Below are positions 25,763 through 39,299 of a DNA stretch of 64,000 nt, one piece after another. The notes beneath the pieces were generated by a model. It was given only the letters and a program-made list of their open reading frames with translations, was not told where the DNA came from and did no database searches. Made by a program: the position numbers and the translations under genes. Position 1 is the stretch's first letter, and every line of letters begins with the position of its first letter. The stretch comes from Azadirachta indica (taxonomy: Eukaryota; Streptophyta; Magnoliopsida; Sapindales; Meliaceae), in NCBI GenBank assembly GCA_022749755.1, contig CM040447.1, forward strand, positions 4,424,545 through 4,488,544. Direction: 5' to 3'.

Positions 25763-26240
25763 AGGTAACAATTTTTGACACAACTTATCAACTCCACAAA
25801 AACATAACATAAAGTTAATGAATTTGTATTAATATAAAATAACATGATCAATAAATAGATAATAGGAATATGACAAATTAATGTCAGAATTGAGTTTCAA
25901 AGTTTTGGACATAAAAATCTATTAATTACAAAGTTAACCACTCGAGTAATTATATTATATCCATTGATTGATAATTTAATAAATTTATTTTATATACTTT
26001 AAAAGTGTTTAGTTATTTAGAATTAAATTTATTAATATTTGAGTATGTAGTATTATAATATTTTACAAAATTTATTAAAATATATATAAAAATATTAAGA
26101 GAGCAATTCAATTGTAACCTAGTTGACCTATTTAATAATTGTATTAAATTAAGTTCTCTATTTTTAACATGATTATTAAATAGATCAAGTTCAGGTTAAT
26201 TTAAAATGTAACATATATTTATTTGATACAAAATACTAAT
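25763..26240. mobile_element. Small non-autonomous transposon, 'gtgacaatttttgacac' type
   Basis: Opens with 'ggtaacaatttttgacacaa' and carries at its right part the 'tgacctatttaataattgt' motif also seen at 58060. This resembles a widespread plant MITE-like family; ends and target duplication are not defined. Non-coding. Confidence 0.35.
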
Positions 26241-26979
26241 ATTAATTGTCAACTTGAATCACAAATATCTCAGTACCAAACAAAACTTAAAATTCGTATT
26301 TATTTATTAATTTGTTATTTTTTTATATTTATTTTTATTTTTCTGTTATTACTTTCTTTTTCATTTTTCCAAACTATATTTGTTTTTTACAATAGAAACT
26401 TAAGAATATTTTAATGAATTTTGCTCTGTGTGGGTTTGAATGATTCTTTATCAATACCTTGTGCTTGTTTAATTAGATACAAGTAAGTTTTTTAAATTCA
26501 TGTTGAGTAATCAATGCAAATAGATAATTGTATAAAATTTTATTAATAGTTTGAGTTGTTCTATTATAATAGGAATTAACTTGTTAAAATTGAACAAACT
26601 ATATTTTAATTTGTTAGTTTTTTAAGTTAAGAGTCTAAAATATTATTACACTATTTGAGTTGTTAAGGATAAATTTGTAATTACATAAATTTTTATTAAA
26701 TGACTGTGACGGCTTGTAACAATAGGGCAGGTTAAAGACAGCTTTTAGAAAGATGCTTTCTAGATAATATTATACCAAACTTTAGGGAAGGTATGTAATA
26801 ATAAGCCTTTTCTCGTAACAGTTTGATGAACAATTTTTTTTTTAGTAGGCAGTTTGCTTTTAATTTTTTATTGATTCCCTTTCTTCAACTAAATTCTACT
26901 CTTTATCCATCAACTTTTTTGTCCATCATTTCCTTTTTCTTCTTTTTCAATTTTTACATAAGTTTTTCTTTTTATACTT

Positions 26980-27140
26980 AAAAAAAAGAAGAAGAAGAAA
27001 ATTAAGTGATTAGATGGTAAAAAACTCATCCCATGAGAGCGCGAATTTAAATTCTACACGAATATGTGAAACTCTCCTGTCTATGTGTGGCAAGAATTGT
27101 TTCCTGTGTATATAAAGGTAGAAATCTCATGATTTTATGG
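26980..27140 (+). repeat. Possible SINE
   Basis: Shows 'tagatggtaaaaaactcat' (A-box-like), 'gcgaatttaaattc' (degenerate B box) and 'ttgtttcctgtgtatataa', an arrangement like Au-type plant SINEs. No target duplication was identified. Confidence 0.35.
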
Positions 27141-28239
27141 ATATATTTATGGTTGAGTTGTAACAGTAATTATACAAACTTTCAACAAATTACCTGTAAA
27201 AATTATTTTTTAAAGCAAAAAATACAATAATTTTATAAAAAAAAATTAATAAAACATGGAAGAATTGCTTTCAGTATCTATTATTTCATTAGCAGCTACG
27301 TATAAGGATTGAAGGATAAAATTAATTATTGAATATCATACAAGACTAGATTTTGATGATAAGAAATCATATCTTTTTATAATAATATGGATTTTATTTT
27401 TATTTCCCTAATCATTCAAGATGAATAATTTTATAATAGTCAATGAATTTATGTTTTTTAAAGAATAGACATAATGTAATTTAATTCTACTTACAAATGC
27501 AAGGATATAGATACAAGAAGCAAGGATATTGATTTTGATAAAATATAAAAATAACTTCAACATAGCTTATCTTAAAAATTCAGGGATCTCCACTAAATAA
27601 TTCAAAAAAAAAAATTTCTCCTCATCTCCCAATTTAAACTTTTTTTTCTTGGAAGAGATCTAAATTTACTTAAATTTTAAGAAAATTGTTTTACATATTT
27701 AAATTAGTATTTATTTATATTTAGAAGGATAAAGAACATATAAGTTTTTAAAATTTAGTCTATTAGACTGATTAGTTTTTATTAATTTCAAAATATTCAT
27801 TAAAATTTCAATTTAAAGTGACAATTATATCATTATATAATAATAGTTATTTAATAAAAATTACTATCAAACCTTTTAATACTAATGAATAATCACAAAA
27901 TATTTATTATAATATATTTTATTTATAATCTTATATTTTATTAATAAATTAATATTTATTTATAATTTATTTTTTAATTTCTAATATGTAATTAAATATG
28001 TTTACATATTGTAACTAAATAAATTTATATTTTATTTATAATACATTAATAGAATAGTTTAATTATCAATATTTTTAAAATATTACCTATCATTATTGAT
28101 TAAATTTATTTTTATTTAAAATTTAAATAGAATTGTTTTTAACCAACTACTGCTAAATAAGACTATAGTTATTATTTTTTAGTAAATTTAGATTTTAATA
28201 AGTATTTTTAAAATAATTAGACTTACTCAGTACTATAAA

Positions 28240-28620
28240 CCAGACATTAGGGATAGACTTGGATACCTGACCCAAACCCAAATCCATTCATTTTAAATTT
28301 AGCCCAACCTAACTCAGAGTTTAATATTTTTGAGTCAATTCAAAAATTTGGGCCTTACATCAAAGGCCAGAATATTAATAATAAAAAAATTATTTTTTAT
28401 TTTTCAATCGAGTTCTGACCTATCACGGTCTAAACTGGAATTATAACCTATTATTATTTTAAAACTCGACTTAATATAAACTTGGACCCTCCCTAGTTCG
28501 GGCTATAATAATAAAAGTTCGAGTCTAACCTATATCTTATTTATGATGGATTTAACTTGATCCTAAAATTTAGGTTTTTTTTTTGGTTGGGTTAAGCCCG
28601 AGCAATTTTGTCAAGCCTAA
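28240..28620. repeat. Dispersed repeat with 'gacccaaaccca' / 'gggttaagcccgag' ends
   Basis: Its left part reads like a run of degenerate 'gacccaaaccc' words and its right part like their complement. This is typical of an old non-autonomous DNA element with imperfect inverted ends. Not in block Q. Confidence 0.3.
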
Positions 28621-31124
28621 TTAGGGGCTTATAAGTCCTTTTCTCATTTCAAGTCTATTTGATTATTATCATTCTCTTATTAATTATCAAATAATATTTA
28701 TGCAAATACACATTTGACACTTTCAGACCATCCTAAATTCAAATAATAGTAAGGAGTAAAAAGTTTAAAATTTCGTGGGTGAAGTTTCTCACTCCCATCT
28801 AAAACTTTTTTGTAAAATTAAATAAATAAGTGTTTATATTTGTTCCAGTAAAAAGTTAAATTAAGAAAAAATTTTAATCCTATAATGCAACATAAATTTA
28901 GTACCATGCGACTAAGTTATTAATTATTAAATAAATATTTACATTTTAGCTAGTGGTCTAATATAAAGACTAAGTTAGCCCAATAGAAATTTAGCCAGAT
29001 AACCTATCCTCATTTGCAAAGGTACCTAAAGAATTAAACCTTTTGTTTCAATCTTGCCCTTAATTAATGTGATGGAAAATGAGACCGGATATAAGAGAAG
29101 ATTAATCTCCCATATTATTAATGGAGTAGAGAAAAGTTTGATATTTTCTAATCTACTCTCACCTCATTCCTTATATATATATGTTTGTGGGTGATGATGA
29201 GTACTAAATTGTTTTTCACTCTGTCAATGAAACGGATATTAATTTTATTATTAACGGATATTAATTTTCCTCTATTCTTTGTCTCATATTTCATTAAATC
29301 TTTTTAATTTCATCCTATCAGAAACGAATTCCAATGTGCCCAAATCCACGTGAAATTTTACCCCCTATTTGTAAGGCAGGGTGTTGTGAAGTACGGTTGT
29401 TGTGAAAGCAAGAGTCTCTCTGTTTTTTAAATAAAATCCTCCCCCTTCCCACTTTAAATATGGCTATATGAAATTAACGAAAGAAATTTTTGAAAAGAAA
29501 ATTTTTATTAATATTTTAAATGAAAAAAATAGTTAAAATATTTTTTATTCATTTATATTAAATATTTTAAAGATATCGTATGAAATTAAGTATGTTATTT
29601 TAATATTTTATTAAATAATAAAATACTATAAAAAAAAATAAACAAAAAAAATAATTTGATCACTTTTCTATAAAAGATAAAATCTTTATATACGAGAAGT
29701 TTTGTCATTACTTTAAATAAAATTAATTTTAAACAATAAAATAGCAAAATTTTCAAAAATTTATATAGATAATTGTCAGAACATAATATTTTTTATTCAT
29801 CTTCTCAAAAACTTTGAAATGATAGTTAGTCGCCTAATTATGATATCTCAAATTAAAGTCAAATCACATTTTACTACTACATTATGCATTACAACTATTT
29901 AATATATCAGTATAAATAATTTTTATATCCACAAACTTTTTGACAAATTTGAGATTACCTAATGCTGATGACTAGATCATTCTCACTAAAACTTTCAAAA
30001 AGCTTTCTGTTTTTTTTTTTTCTCATTTACTAATATTAATTGTAAATTTTTTTTATTTTATTTTGATTTAAATGAGTGTCATAAGCAGATTTAAAAGAAA
30101 GAAAAAGGAAAAAAGAAAAAGAAAATCCCAACAACTATTTGTTTCTAATGTAAATTCAAGTCTATTTTAAAAAAGCAACATGAAATAAAACCATAAGTTT
30201 TATCACTTTCTTCTAATAGCAGCAAATGGTCCAAAAAAAAAAGAATAAATAAAATAAAATAAAAAGATGCTATTGAATTGTCCTTTCCAATGATGAACAG
30301 CCCATAAATTTGACTATAGCATAGCAAAAAATTAAAAAAATGGCCTTACATTAAACACCCCTTTAATTCTCTTGGAAATACCAAAGTATTTATGTCTTAC
30401 ATTGTATCCTGCTTTGCTTTCAGCCTGTTTACAACTTTACTTTAAGGTCAACATATTCATTTTTAATTATTACTTGTCATAGTCAGGGTTTTCTTTCTAG
30501 CTTAAATTTTCATTTTAATACCATAATTATTTTTAATTATTAATATCTTTTAATTATTTAAATCATACCAATATTAATATCTTGAATTTTGGCTCTTGGT
30601 ATCCAACATAATATGAATAAGAAAATAAAAAACTTATATGAAAGGAAAACATCGAGATTGCAAGTGTATATATATATATATTTATATATATATAAGATTG
30701 ATTATGTGGACAAACATTTTAGTGAAGACAAAGGCCAAAAAACACTCATAATCACTTTAGGAGGCAAGAGCACATGAAATTTTATAAAAAAACAAGTTGT
30801 AAACAAACAAACCATCCAAGAACCATAAGACTAAGACCATATCTATATATCAAGCAATTTGAAGCAACATAGAGATTGGAATATTATGAGTCCCATCTCA
30901 ATGGACTAATTATTTTATTATTAATAGGTTTAGAATGCGTCCCATCCCAACTATGGATAGTCTAGATTGTATTAACTTTCTCTTTCTTTCTTATTTTTTC
31001 TATTGTATATGTATAATAATGTCTGAGGAAGAATTATAAGATAAAGGCTTATGTTACAACACAACGATTTTATTATATACTTTATAAGTTTTCGCTGTAA
31101 TTATTAACTATTAATTTTATTTTT

Positions 31125-32379
31125 GGACATTTTCAACTTTATTTCCTAAATTATTGATAATCTTCGTGTATAACTTAAAATATTAAAAAGTCATCAATAA
31201 ATACTCATTTTCTAACAACTCTCTATTAAACTTAACGCTGTCAGAGGTAAAATAAAAATTTTAAAAGTATATACAAAATAAAAATTTAAATTCAAGGATA
31301 AACTTGTAATTTCATGGTTAAATTTAATAAAAAATATTATTTTCTTTCCTTTCTCTCTCCTCCTCTTTTCTTCCTTATCTCTGCATTCTCTCTCGTTGCT
31401 TTTCTCTCGTTCTCTTCTCTTCTCTTCTCTCAGCGGAATCATGAAATTATTGGTTGCAGACTTTATCTCCTCTCCCAGCCTTTATCTCTTCCCTTCTCTT
31501 CTTCAAGCAACATCCATCATTATTCCTTATCTCTTTCTTTTTTCTTTCTATTATTGGTTGCAGACTTCAAATTGAAGATCTGTTCTTTTTTCTCTTCTTT
31601 TTTGCTTTGCATTATTGGCTCAGTCATTGTTTTTGGAATTAACTTTTTTTTTTCTTTCCATCATTGGCTTTTGAAAATTGGAGATCTGTTATTTTTTTGG
31701 AATTTAATTATTTTTTTATTATTGAATATTGCAGGCTAAATTTTAGATTACAATTAACTTGATTGTGAAATAAATATCAAATTGAGTTGAATTTCTTTAT
31801 TTTGAATTTTATATCTATTGATTTGCACATATAATTTGTAGGATTGAAATAGACAAACCCTAATTAGATTTGGATAATTACATAATTGGATTAGTGTTAG
31901 TAAAGCAAAAAATTGTCTTCATATGTATATAACCGAATTTGTTATTGAATTATATATATATATTATATTTAACCATGAAAAAAAATCTTATTTCAAATAT
32001 ATTTTATGTTTAAAAAATTAAAAATTAAAAATTAAAATAACTTTTTCACACAAGTATTTCATTTGAGGACTAGTTTTTTATTTAAAAAGCAATAATAATA
32101 TAGTATACAATAAATATTTTAATATATATTCACAAGTTATCCATTATATATGAGGCTACCTTCGTCTTTTTACATGCACTATGAACACTAAACATAAGAA
32201 TATTTATGCCTTTGTATAGATTCAAATAACTAAACTGAGGATAAGAATGTAATTTTATTAATTTCTGTTAACTTTAACAGTAAGTGGACGGAAAATGGGA
32301 TAGTGTTGGTGACTTTTCAACATTTTAGGTTATAAATGAAGATTATCAATAATTTACATAGTAAAGTTGAAGATATCCC
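31125..32379. mobile_element. Mutator-like non-autonomous element with long inverted repeats, P only
   Basis: Inverted repeats of about 110 bases lie at 31125-31235 and 32265-32379. Both read inward from GGA(C/T)AT(T)TTCAACTTTA and share 'attattgataatcttc'. Flanks ttattttt (31117-31124) and ttgttttt (32380-32387) may be a mutated target duplication. Block Q has no such insert at the matching place. The interior (31330-31740) is CT-rich, with repeated 'attattggttgcagact' and 'agatctgtt' segments and an intron-like 'attgaatattgcag'. That suggests captured gene-leader DNA, but no protein. The 141-codon frame 31314-31739 is low complexity and rejected as a gene. Confidence 0.75.
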
Positions 32380-34395
32380 TTGTTTTTGAATTTCTTTAAA
32401 TATAATATACAAGACAAAAGTTATGACCAAAATTTTAAATTGTGTAAAGAATAACGTAGTAATTAAAATGAAAATTTTCTAAAATTTTACAATGCAATTA
32501 GACATGTAGCAATAATACGCAAACTTTTCAATGTGAGTAGAATTCAAATTCTAAACTTCTTGTATCATCTTAAATATGACATTAGTATTTAAATTTGTAA
32601 AAATTAAATAATATGCAGAATTATAATATTATGTATATGATAATTCATTCACATCAATCTAACATAATGTATTATATATATTTTCTCATTTATGTTCTAC
32701 ACTATCATTTTCACAATGTTGCCAAACAAGTGGTGCTAAAATAAGAATGATTGAGTTTATTATTCAAATTCTTGAATTTGTACATTCTTTTAAACGGAAA
32801 TAATTTATTATATTTTATTAAATAGATCTTTATATATTCTTAATTTTTGTTCATTAGTATTAATTATTCATCGATTGTATTAAAATTCTTTTTCTTTTTT
32901 ACAAAGAATATATGTATAAACAATGTGTGGAAAGACTTGTAAGATGAGTATTATGTTGCCATACAACAATTTTTATTATATATTAAAATAAACAATTTAA
33001 AATGAGTATTATAAAATATAATTATTAAATAAAAAGTTTATAAAATTGTATGCTATAATTAAATATAGAGTAGGCTTATCTTAAAATTATGGTTATAAAT
33101 GTCAGACACATTGTTTGAACAACAATGAGCAATGTAAATTTATAATACAATTATAACTACTTTTCGAGGCCAAGTAGTGAATATTTTAGTACTACATACT
33201 ATTATTATTATTTATTGTGTTACAAATATGACGTTCTATATATATTATATATTATATATTATAATATTTTATACTATCATTTTCACTCATGATATCACCC
33301 AACAAGTGGTGATAAAATGCAAATTATTGAGAGTTTATTATTCAAATTCATGAAATTCTTCCTTTTTGAAAAGGATATAATTCATTATGTTTTATTGAAG
33401 AGGTCTTTATCTTCAATTATTTTGTTCATTAATTATTAATAATCCGGGTTAAAATAAAAAATTAAACCGTCCAAAATTGAATAACTTTTTCTTAGACATG
33501 ATAAAATTGAATAGCTTGAAGAGTAAAATTCCAAAAATAAATTAATCTTTTTAAAAGGCGGTTGTTCTTGACAATACAATAATAATTTTTAATAATTTGT
33601 ATATAATTATCACAAGGATGTCCTTGAATTTTTTAATTTTTAGATTATTGAATATAATTAAGTAAATATTTTTTTATGTATATTATCGATAGCAAAACTA
33701 AATAAAATAAAATAAGTATTCCATGTGTGTGATAAAATTCTAAAACAATGAAGTTTGAAGTAGTCACGGAACTTAATTTCAAGTATGAGTGTTTTATAAA
33801 TTAACTCTCTTATGTAATTTATCATGTCAGTACGAGTATGTGAATAAAGTCACAACATGACAGTGACAAAAGCATGCATAAATATTTAAAAGAGTAATTC
33901 TTATTTAAATTATTTGTAAGACAAAGCTACGATGCATAAATATGAATTATATTTATAAATAAAATATTTGAAATTACTTTTCACAATCATATCACTAATA
34001 ATATAATAGAGACATTTTTTTACAATTCATTTTCTTATAAATTGATTGTGAGAAGTTATTGCTTGGTTACATTTGTGAAGTCTTTGAGTACATAATTGCC
34101 AAAGACTAATGAAAAACATGTTATACCTTTTGTTTATATCTTTATGGGCACATTTTTGTTTAATTATAAACCATAAAATGTTTTAGGAAGCAATGGAGTA
34201 ATATAAGATATAGATAGAATTAGAAATCAATATTTATTTAAATTTTTATTTGAATAAATACACAGGTTAAATAAAAATATACGTGAATCAAAATTTATAT
34301 TCATAATAAATTAAATTAATTATTTAATATTTTTAACTTCATAGTCATTAATTAATTTTTTTTACAAGATTTAACATAATCCCTCTTATTTTACT

Positions 34396-34920
34396 GAAGG
34401 ATTATGACAAATTGCCCCCTAAGATTTAGCAAATAAATGAATACCTCCTCAAGTTAGCTTTATGTCCTCAAAATAACTTTTTTACCCTCACACATTTAAA
34501 ACAAATACAAACTAATCATTTTAACTCTACTATCAATATATACTTATCAAAATAACTTTATAATTTAAAATAATAAAATAATAATTATATGCTTAACTTA
34601 TTTTTTGAAAAAACAATCTTATAATTTTAGCATATATTATTATTTAATTAAAATATTTTTATTTGGTAATTCTATTACCTTTATTTAATTAAAATAATCT
34701 TAATTTTATCATAAATATTTTTTCTCAATATAAAATAGTATATTTTGCAAATCTAATATTTTTATTTTGATAATTTTCTTATAAGATTATGTTTAATTTT
34801 ATCATTTTCCTAGATTTGCAAAATAAAATTATCAAAATAAAATATAATGAGAAAATGATAAAATTATCAAAATAAAAATATTAAATTTGCAAAATATACT
34901 ATTAATATAATAACATATTT
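34396..34920. mobile_element. Palindromic insertion, P only
   Basis: Block Q runs continuously (60335 region) where P has about 520 extra bases. Inside, 34735-34777 and 34860-34902 are 43-base arms of an inverted repeat with one mismatch, and further inverted segments lie between. It could fold into a long hairpin; probably a MITE. Ends are approximate. Confidence 0.6.
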
Positions 34921-34984
34921 TTACATAACCTAAACTTAAAGAAATTAAAAATCTTCCTTTTACTTATATACATTTTCATAAGGG

Positions 34985-35098
34985 TTATTTGGTTTACTCC
35001 TCACCCGCTTTCGAAATACTACTTCGTGCGTGGTAGGTTAGGGATTTAAAATAGTTTAGGCTTTGCCCACCTGCTTTTTTTTTTTTTTTTTTTTTAAA
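34985..35098. other. Short GC-richer segment ending in poly-T, P only
   Basis: Not present in Q. It ends in a run of more than 20 T at about 35077. A retroposed RNA is possible, but no promoter boxes or target duplication could be fixed. Confidence 0.25.
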
Positions 35099-35559
35099 AG
35101 AAAAAGATTATTAATCATAAAGTAAAGAAAATTAGAATATTAAACGTGTGTGTTTGGGAAATTATGTACTTAAAAATATTTATTACAAGAAATAAGAAAA
35201 AAATGGATGCGTGAGGGAAAAGAAAATTAAGTAGAGTCATCACTTGAAAAAGCAAGCACCAAGTCATACTTTGTTGTCTTTTTCTTTTAATTAATATCAT
35301 TAATAACTTTATTTCAAATGACTTATCAATAAAGTCATTGGCTTCATTTAGTAATTTACCTACTCAAAAGAGAAGAAAATAAATTGAGTAAATGTAACAT
35401 TAAACGTCGAGATTGATTTAATCTTTTTTTTTTTTTTTTTAATGAGCAAATATAGATTTAAAACAAGAGACCCTCCAAGAAGAGAATTGTTTAAAAAAAG
35501 GGAAAAAAAATAGAATTTATACCCTTAACTTCTTATTATAAGTTTAGTTTAGTAAAAAA

Positions 35560-36049
35560 GGATGGCAATTTAAGCCATAATACGAATTTAATATGATTAA
35601 ACGAGTTTAAATTTGAAAAAATTTACACAAATAATAATTCACTCGTATTTATTTTTAATCTACCTACCCTACTTATTCGTTTAAAAGACATTTAAAATTT
35701 ATCTAAAATTATTATTAATTTTTATTATATTTGTAAAACATTAAAATGAAAAAAATGTTTACAGTACCCTATCTAAATCTAATGTTTAAAAAACTCAATA
35801 TATAAATATAAAAGAAATAAAAAATTGGTAACCCTAATTTTATTTATTGTGCTAATTGAATAGAGTATTTAAATAAATCATGTCCTAATACAAATATGAT
35901 TTGTTTAGACACGCTTAATAAATGGTTATATCCATATTTAAATTTTTAACACGATTGGTAAACAATTTGAACTTATATTTAATGAAAATTTTGTTATACC
36001 CATTAATAATATGCCAAAAATATTATTTGTTTCCGCGAATTGCCAGTCC
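35560..36049. mobile_element. MITE with ggatggcaatt / aattgccagtcc ends
   Basis: Short inverted ends at 35560-35570 and 36038-36049. The interior has 'acacgattggtaaacaattt'-type words, matching a common plant non-autonomous element that begins 'ggtggcaatt'. 490 bp, non-coding. No clear target duplication. Confidence 0.5.
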
Positions 36050-36660
36050 TAATCTACTCTTCATGTTGTTGTATGGAATGATGAAAGGGAATAATGGTAT
36101 TGTAGCTACTCTATTAACATTAAAATTTTGAAGGTTTGTTTCTTGTTTTTTTTATCTTTATATTTAATTGGTTGAATTTATTTATTTTAAATAATTTAGT
36201 ATGCTCTTTTTTTAATTTAATGAAAATTTTATATACATTTTTATTAAGTAAAAAAGTATTTTTTTTAACATCTTGGCTGAATCTGAAAAATCTAATTGAT
36301 TTTATTATATATTTTTCATATATACATTTCAGACAAATCATTTAGATTTAAACATTCAAATCTACTTCAAAATTTAGAGTAATTAAGAATTCAATCAAAA
36401 AATAATTGTAAAATTACTTAGAATAACAATTGTTTTAGTCCTTAAATTTGTGAACAAAGTATTTGTACCTCTATCCTAAGGGTTGTTATGCCAAACATTC
36501 CTTACATAAAATTAGCAGTGAAACTATTTTCAAATTGATAAAAATGTAGGATTTTAACAAGGGATAAAAAGTGCCAAACATGTCTTATATAAAACAAGTG
36601 TAACTAGTGTTTATCCTATAAATTGTTATTCCAAAGATTTCTTATACAAGAAAACTTTTA
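36050..36660. other. AT-rich spacer
   Basis: Open frames on both strands at 36120-36345 are low-complexity and not genes. Weak internal repeat 'ttatgccaaacattccttac' / 'gtgccaaacatgtcttata'. Nothing else seen. Confidence 0.5.
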
Positions 36661-36661
36661 A

Positions 36662-36834
36662 CTCTTGTTTCAATCCTTGATTTCAATCACAAACTATTCC
36701 TATGTTTATTTTTGAAGTTGTGGTTTCTAAAAGTTATAAAAAAAATTAATTATTTTTATGACTTTAATTTTAATACTAATTGAATATGTTTGTTTCAAAA
36801 TTCATCATTAGTTATATAAAAATATTATCAAAAC
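36662..36834. repeat. 173-bp direct repeat, left copy
   Basis: Matches 37238-37410 with few differences, much closer than the segmental duplicates, so it is a recent event. Confidence 0.85.
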
Positions 36835-36989
36835 TAAGCAATTTTGAATGTTAAGTTATTTCTTATAAGTTCTTATTCTTAAACTCTTCAAGTTTAATTT
36901 CTTGTGGCGTTCAAAACAATTAAACTTATCATTTAAATTCTTAAATATTTTCTTAAGGATTTTTGGTATAGCGTTTGAGTAATTATAGT

Positions 36990-37237
36990 CTTGGTTGTTA
37001 TTTATATAGGTATCGGGTTAAGACTCAATAAACTTGCGTCTTAGAGAATTCTTGAATTTCGTTACTATATTCGGTATTGAGTTTCGTCGTATTATTGTCG
37101 AGATTCGTATCAATCTCCATAGGAACTAGTCCGTCAAATTTCATCATAGGAGATCGAGACAGAAGAACTAGTCCACCCATAAGATCAATATCACAACTAA
37201 TGACGTCTACAAGTTTCACAACTAAGTAAAAGTAAAG
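36990..37237 (-). other. Unrecognised frame of more balanced composition between the 173-bp repeats
   Basis: The minus-strand frame ending at 37025 contains CDIDLMGGLVLLSRSP and FDGLVPMEIDTN. Its composition is more gene-like than the surroundings. No family is recognised, no paralogue exists in the window and no start or splice context is convincing. It may be an exon or transposon fragment trapped between duplicated segments. Confidence 0.25.
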
Positions 37238-37410
37238 CTCTTGTTTCAATCCTTGAGTTCAATCACAAACTATTCCTATGTTTATTCTTGAAGTTGCGGT
37301 TTCTAAAAGTTATAAAACAAAATTAATTATTTTTATGACTTTAATTTTAATACTAATTGAATATGTTTGTTTCAAAATTCACCATTAATTATATAAAATA
37401 TCATCAAAAC
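37238..37410. repeat. 173-bp direct repeat, right copy
   Basis: Right copy of 36662-36834, same orientation. Confidence 0.85.
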
Positions 37411-38039
37411 CATTGTAAACAAAGATGGAATTATATTAAATTCATGACAATGTAAATTTAAAAAAAAATGTTGCTTAAAATTTAAAATTTTAGTTTAATA
37501 TATATTTTAATCTTATTAGTTTATAAGATACTTAAGTATATTTCACCTATTATTTTGATTCATGAATTTGACCGAAAAAAAAAAGTAATATGATGCACGT
37601 AACTCTTAAAATAATTATTATTAAGATGTTATACCGTAATAATTAATTATTATTAATTACATATTTTAGTCTCAAAAATTTAAAAATTATTTATCTAATC
37701 ATTATTTAATGTTGGTTACAGAATAAATCATCATCAGCATTATTAAACTCAAATTTCACGATCTAATTGATAGTATTTATAAAATTTGTGACATTAAACT
37801 ATTTTTTATAAGTCCAACATGAATGGTGTGTATACTATTTTCCATGAATTTTATTTTAGAACTTTAATATAATTTCAATAGGCTACATCAACTGTAACGT
37901 GGCATATTAAAAAAACAATGTAACGTGAAAGGCATTAAATTTTTTATCTTATTTTTTAAACTTTTTTTTTTTGTTATTTATCTAAATTTTCTTTTTTCTT
38001 TTTTTATTAAAAATAAGCCTAAGCAATTGAATAAAATAA

Positions 38040-38500
38040 ATAGATTATAGACAAGTGATGTCTGGAGTTAACAGGGTGGCCCCACGTCACTTTTCTTCAC
38101 ATATCTGAACGCAGGATCTAAACGATCAACGTGATCTAGTCCACCAATCAGTCGGCTACCATAGTGGGCCCATCAGTACATTTAATTTTTTTATGTCGAG
38201 AACGAAGACCAAGCACATGATTGATCTTGACAAAGATAATCACACGAATCAAACACAGCCAGCTAGTCATCGAGTTAAAGTAGGACCACGCGATACCGGC
38301 CATAAGATCTGGTGCAGTGCATGATTGTCCTCTGGAGTTGCGATGAACGATAACAAAACCCTTCCCCAAGATTTCCGACCCCATGTTAAGCTATACAAAC
38401 CGACCAAACACGGTCCCACTTTTGACTGTTGGCTAATGGGACGGAGATGATGTGGGTCACATTACCACATTGTAATTTTTGTGGACCCCGTGTTTTTGCG
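38040..38500. promoter_or_regulatory. TCP/ACGT motif cluster at start of block Q
   Basis: GTGGCCCC at 38076-38083 overlaps 'cacgtcac'; GTGGGCCC is at 38164-38171; 'ggtcccac' near 38414 and 'gtggacccc' near 38482. The G-boxes of P are lost. The minus-strand frame at 38148-38384 is not conserved in P and is rejected as a gene. Confidence 0.4.
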
Positions 38501-38547
38501 ATGCACGCGGTCAGCACATGTCATGCATGCTCTAGTACTTTACGCAA

Positions 38548-38972
38548 ATATGTCATTAGGCATGAACTGTAACTGTGGTTTAACAAAAAAATAAAATATT
38601 GTTTTCGCTACTAACAAATTAATTTGTTGAGAAAACTTAGCCTACAACTTTTTATATTCTATATTTTTTTATATTTTATTATTATATAATATTATTTAAA
38701 TAATATTATACATCCCAAATTTTTATTATTTATAAAGTGAGTGATGTATCTTCACAATTTTTAAGATCATTTATCACACCATTCCATTATCTACGTAATC
38801 ATTGTAACATCATTTGAGATAAAAATTTACAATATAAATATTTAGAAGTTCAGATGTTAAGTATATTTATATTATTTTATATAAATTATTAAAAATATTT
38901 ATATTTATATTATATATAATTATTTTAATAAATTATTATTAAACAAATATTCATTATGTCTATCATCAGCTT
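38548..38972. repeat. ~420-bp direct repeat, left copy
   Basis: Starts 'tatgtcattaggcatgaa' and shares with 41171-41594 the motifs 'acaaattaatttgttga' and 'tatacatcccaaatttttat'. TG...CA-like ends are possible but no target duplication was seen. Confidence 0.75.
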
Positions 38973-39299
38973 TACTTAAATTTTACTAAAATGGAATCTT
39001 AATCCCATAAGACTTCAAAATACAATAAAAGATTATGATACCCTTTAACCCTTATAAGTATTTACTTATCCCAATCACTCAATCAAAACTTCAACCAAGT
39101 GAAAAATCTACTTTTTTCACTTTTTTATAATAAAATAATTAAACCAAAATGGATTGAACACTCACAAATTGATCTCTCACAAGCATAATATTACAATATA
39201 TAATTTTGTTGATCCAAATTTGTAAATGATGAATTTAAGCTTTTTAATGTCTTTTAGAACTTTGTAAGTATTTAATTAGGTTTTCTAAAAAATATGGCC

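Larger units (their letters stand above)
24480..35450. repeat. Second segmental duplication, block P
   Basis: Matches block Q in order: 24480-25030 with 38010-38530, about 27200-27300 with 40910-41000, 29380-30480 with 53800-54930, 30560-30960 with 56160-56620, 33110-33450 with 58260-58610, 33780-34390 with 59600-60330, and 35100-35450 with 60450-60790. Same orientation. P is about 11 kb and Q about 22.8 kb because of insertions. No working gene seen. Confidence 0.85.

Noticed and set aside
31314..31739. 141-codon plus-strand frame, Phe/Leu/Ser-rich
   Set aside because: Pure CT-rich low complexity inside the Mutator-like element; overlapping frames on both strands are equally open.
38148..38384. 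78-codon minus-strand frame
   Set aside because: The paralogous segment at 24600-24850 does not keep the frame, so it is not under coding selection.
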